The notes below the pieces were generated by a model. It ran no database searches and had not been told where the DNA came from. It was given only the letters and a program-made list of their open reading frames with translations. Shown one piece after another: positions 6,810-8,418 of a stretch of 8,418 nt of DNA. How positions within the stretch are numbered: the first letter of the stretch is position 1; the number at the start of each line of letters is the position of its first letter. Source of the DNA: Sphingobacteriaceae bacterium (lineage in GTDB: Bacteria; Bacteroidota; Bacteroidia; Sphingobacteriales; Sphingobacteriaceae). Made by a program: the position numbers and the translations under genes. The stretch is taken from positions 1-8,418 of the forward strand of contig CANGZX010000021.1 of the NCBI GenBank assembly GCA_947458775.1. The letters are read 5' to 3'.

Positions 6810-7247
6810 ATGTCAACCAAACCTATGCGCATTGCTCTCGGAGCCGACCATGCTGGATTTGCCTACAAGCAAACATTATTGGCACACCTTAGCCAAAACG
6901 AACTGAAGGATTTCGGTGCCTATAGCACCGATTCGGTAGACTACCCAGATTTTGCACACCCCGTAGCCTTAGCTGTAGAAAGCGGTGAATACGACTTGGG
7001 TATACTAATTTGCGGCAGCGCCAACGGCGTAGCCATGGCAGCCAACAAACACCAAGGCATACGAGCGGCTATTTGCTGGACCGTAGAATTGGCCGTACTG
7101 GCCCGCACCCACAACGATGCAAATGTATTGTGCTTGCCTGCACGTTTCATTTCCGAGGCCGATGCACAAGCCATATGCGATGCTTTTTTACAAACCGAAT
7201 TTGAAGGCGGCAGACACGCCAACAGAGTACATAAAATATCTTGCTAA
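6810..7247 (+). CDS. rpiB: ribose-5-phosphate isomerase B
   Basis: RpiB interconverts ribose 5-phosphate and ribulose 5-phosphate in the non-oxidative pentose phosphate pathway; relatives (LacA/LacB) act on other sugar phosphates. The 145-residue protein is of family length. Motifs seen are IALGADHAGF (8-17) with D13 and H14, VDYPDFA (43-49), ILICGSANGVAMAANK (65-80) with the catalytic-type C68, ARTHNDANVL (98-107) with H101, and the C-terminal GGRHANRV (133-140) with phosphate-binding arginines. The loop reads GSANG where GSGNG or GTGIG is usual. Two starts are possible: this ATG, or the ATG at 6825 giving MRIALGADHAGF, which matches many relatives exactly and would yield 140 residues. Promoter position does not settle it. 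A role as ribose isomerase is likelier than allose or galactose isomerase, since no sugar operon surrounds it. Confidence 0.93.
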   Translation: MSTKPMRIALGADHAGFAYKQTLLAHLSQNELKDFGAYSTDSVDYPDFAHPVALAVESGEYDLGILICGSANGVAMAANKHQGIRAAICWTVELAVLARTHNDANVLCLPARFISEADAQAICDAFLQTEFEGGRHANRVHKISC

Positions 7248-7272
7248 AACCATAAACTAAATTTAATAAAAC

Positions 7273-8418
7273 ATGAAACACAATCGTTCCATTTTTATCC
7301 TTGCAGCAGCCTTATTGCTAGGCAATGCCGCGGTAGCTCAGGATAAAATTGCCGTTAAATACGGAAATTACATTACGAAAGAAGATGCCTACAAACATTT
7401 GTCGGTATTAGCTTCTGACGAGTACGAAGGTCGCGAAACCGGAAAACCGGGCGCATGGAAAGCTGCCGAGTACATTTCGGCTCAATTTAAAAGCCTTGGA
7501 TTAATAGCACCGGTAAATGGCAGCTATTTGCAAAAAGTGCCTTTGGTAGAAATTGCTCCAGGCAACTCTACCTTAAAAGTGGGCAAAGCAAGCTTTACCA
7601 ATTTTAAAGATTTCTACACTTCAAGCTCTAAAGTAGATTTTACCAAAAGCATTAACGAAGTTGTTTTTGTAGGCTACGGCATTGAAGATGAAAAATTCAA
7701 CGAATTAGCCGGATTAGACCTTAAAGGGAAAGTGGTGATTTTTTCTACTGAAAAAGAACCATTCGTAAACGGAAAATCTATCATTACAGGAACAGAAAAA
7801 GCATCTACTTGGAATGCGGCTAAACGCTTACGCAATTTGCAAAGTAAAAAACCAGCCTTAATTATCAGCTTTAACCCCGATTTGGAAAGCAATTTGAAAC
7901 GCATGGCTAGTTATTTACAAACTGGTCGTTTAATTTTAGATAAACCAAATCAGCCGGTACAAGCATCGGTAATTACTGTTTCTAAAGCCGTAGCAAATGC
8001 CATATTAGCGAAAACTAAAGTAAGCATTACCGACTTAACCGCAGGCATTGCCAGCAGTGGAAAACCAGCTTCAAAAGCAGTTAAAACCAGCGTACAGGCA
8101 AGTGTGCTTTCTAAAGTAAGCAACGTTAAAGCCGACAACGTAATGGGCTTAGTGGAAGGTACCGATTTGAAAGACGAAATTGTAGTAGTAAGCGGCCACT
8201 ACGACCATATTGGTTTAACTACAGAGGGAACCGATAAAGTAAATAATGGTGCCGATGACGATGGTTCTGGAACTACCGGTGTATTGGAAATGGCGCAAGC
8301 TTTTGCTAAAGCCAAAGCTGAAGGCCATGGCCCACGCCGTAGCATCTTATTCTTAGCGGTTTGTGGCGAAGAAAAAGGCTTATTAGGTTCTGAGTGGTAT
8401 TCAGAAAGCCCAATTTTC
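7273..8418 (+). CDS. secreted M28-family zinc metallopeptidase (3' end outside window)
   Basis: The frame is open from an ATG 25 nt after rpiB to the window end: 382 codons, with the C-terminus missing. Residues 1-22 form a signal peptide: basic MKHNR, a hydrophobic core, then AVA before Q23; there is no lipobox cysteine. LASDEYEGRETG (46-57) is typical of M28 aminopeptidase-like proteins. Residues about 90-290 hold an insert with GLDLKGKVV (147-155), suggestive of a protease-associated (PA) domain. The catalytic domain then begins: SGHYDHIG (307-314) with metal ligand H309, NNGADDDGSG (325-334) with the probable metal-bridging D328, and CGEEKGLLGSEWY (364-376) with E366 as catalytic base and E367 as ligand. 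The last two expected metal ligands (an Asp and a His) would lie beyond the window. It probably trims peptides in the periplasm or outside the cell; substrate, and any C-terminal sorting domain, cannot be judged. Confidence 0.9.
   Translation, partial: MKHNRSIFILAAALLLGNAAVAQDKIAVKYGNYITKEDAYKHLSVLASDEYEGRETGKPGAWKAAEYISAQFKSLGLIAPVNGSYLQKVPLVEIAPGNSTLKVGKASFTNFKDFYTSSSKVDFTKSINEVVFVGYGIEDEKFNELAGLDLKGKVVIFSTEKEPFVNGKSIITGTEKASTWNAAKRLRNLQSKKPALIISFNPDLESNLKRMASYLQTGRLILDKPNQPVQASVITVSKAVANAILAKTKVSITDLTAGIASSGKPASKAVKTSVQASVLSKVSNVKADNVMGLVEGTDLKDEIVVVSGHYDHIGLTTEGTDKVNNGADDDGSGTTGVLEMAQAFAKAKAEGHGPRRSILFLAVCGEEKGLLGSEWYSESPIF

Noticed and set aside
7258..7265. TAAATTTA as a possible -7 element for the M28 peptidase gene
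   Set aside because: The final G is missing and no correctly spaced TTTG lies upstream; co-transcription with rpiB over a 25-nt gap is as likely.

Overview
The window looks like chromosomal housekeeping DNA from a member of the Bacteroidota; I cannot place it more finely. Three things point there. The gene order pdxA, yceD-like, rpmF, plsX, fabH, accB, accC is, from memory, typical of that phylum. Intergenic gaps carry TAnnTTTG-type -7 promoter elements. Most start codons lack a strong Shine-Dalgarno sequence and have A/T-rich leaders instead. All genes are on the + strand and coding density is very high.

Layout: (1) Positions 1-1100 hold pdxA (vitamin B6 synthesis). (2) After a 78-nt gap with a good promoter candidate comes a tight cluster: yceD/DUF177, rpmF (ribosomal protein L32), plsX and fabH, with gaps of 9, 15 and 10 nt. 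(3) A second 78-nt gap with its own -7 element precedes accB and accC, the biotin carrier and biotin carboxylase of acetyl-CoA carboxylase. A well-formed intrinsic terminator follows accC. (4) tatC follows at once; its most upstream ATG lies inside that terminator, so the true start is probably the next ATG. (5) rpiB (pentose phosphate pathway) comes next, with a -7 element only four bases from its first ATG. (6) The window ends inside a secreted M28-family metallopeptidase.

Functionally, the core couples ribosome assembly (YceD-like protein, L32) to membrane lipid supply. AccB and AccC start malonyl-CoA formation, FabH uses malonyl-ACP to start fatty acid chains, and PlsX turns acyl-ACP into acyl-phosphate for phospholipid synthesis. 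The carboxyltransferase genes accA and accD, the malonyl transferase fabD and any tatA/B partner are not in this window.

I found no mobile elements, tRNA or rRNA genes, CRISPR arrays, broken genes or signs of recent transfer, and no undescribed system. The points worth a second look are small: start-site and promoter architecture (yceD, tatC, rpiB), a substituted conserved residue in TatC, and an L32 that has lost its zinc ligands.
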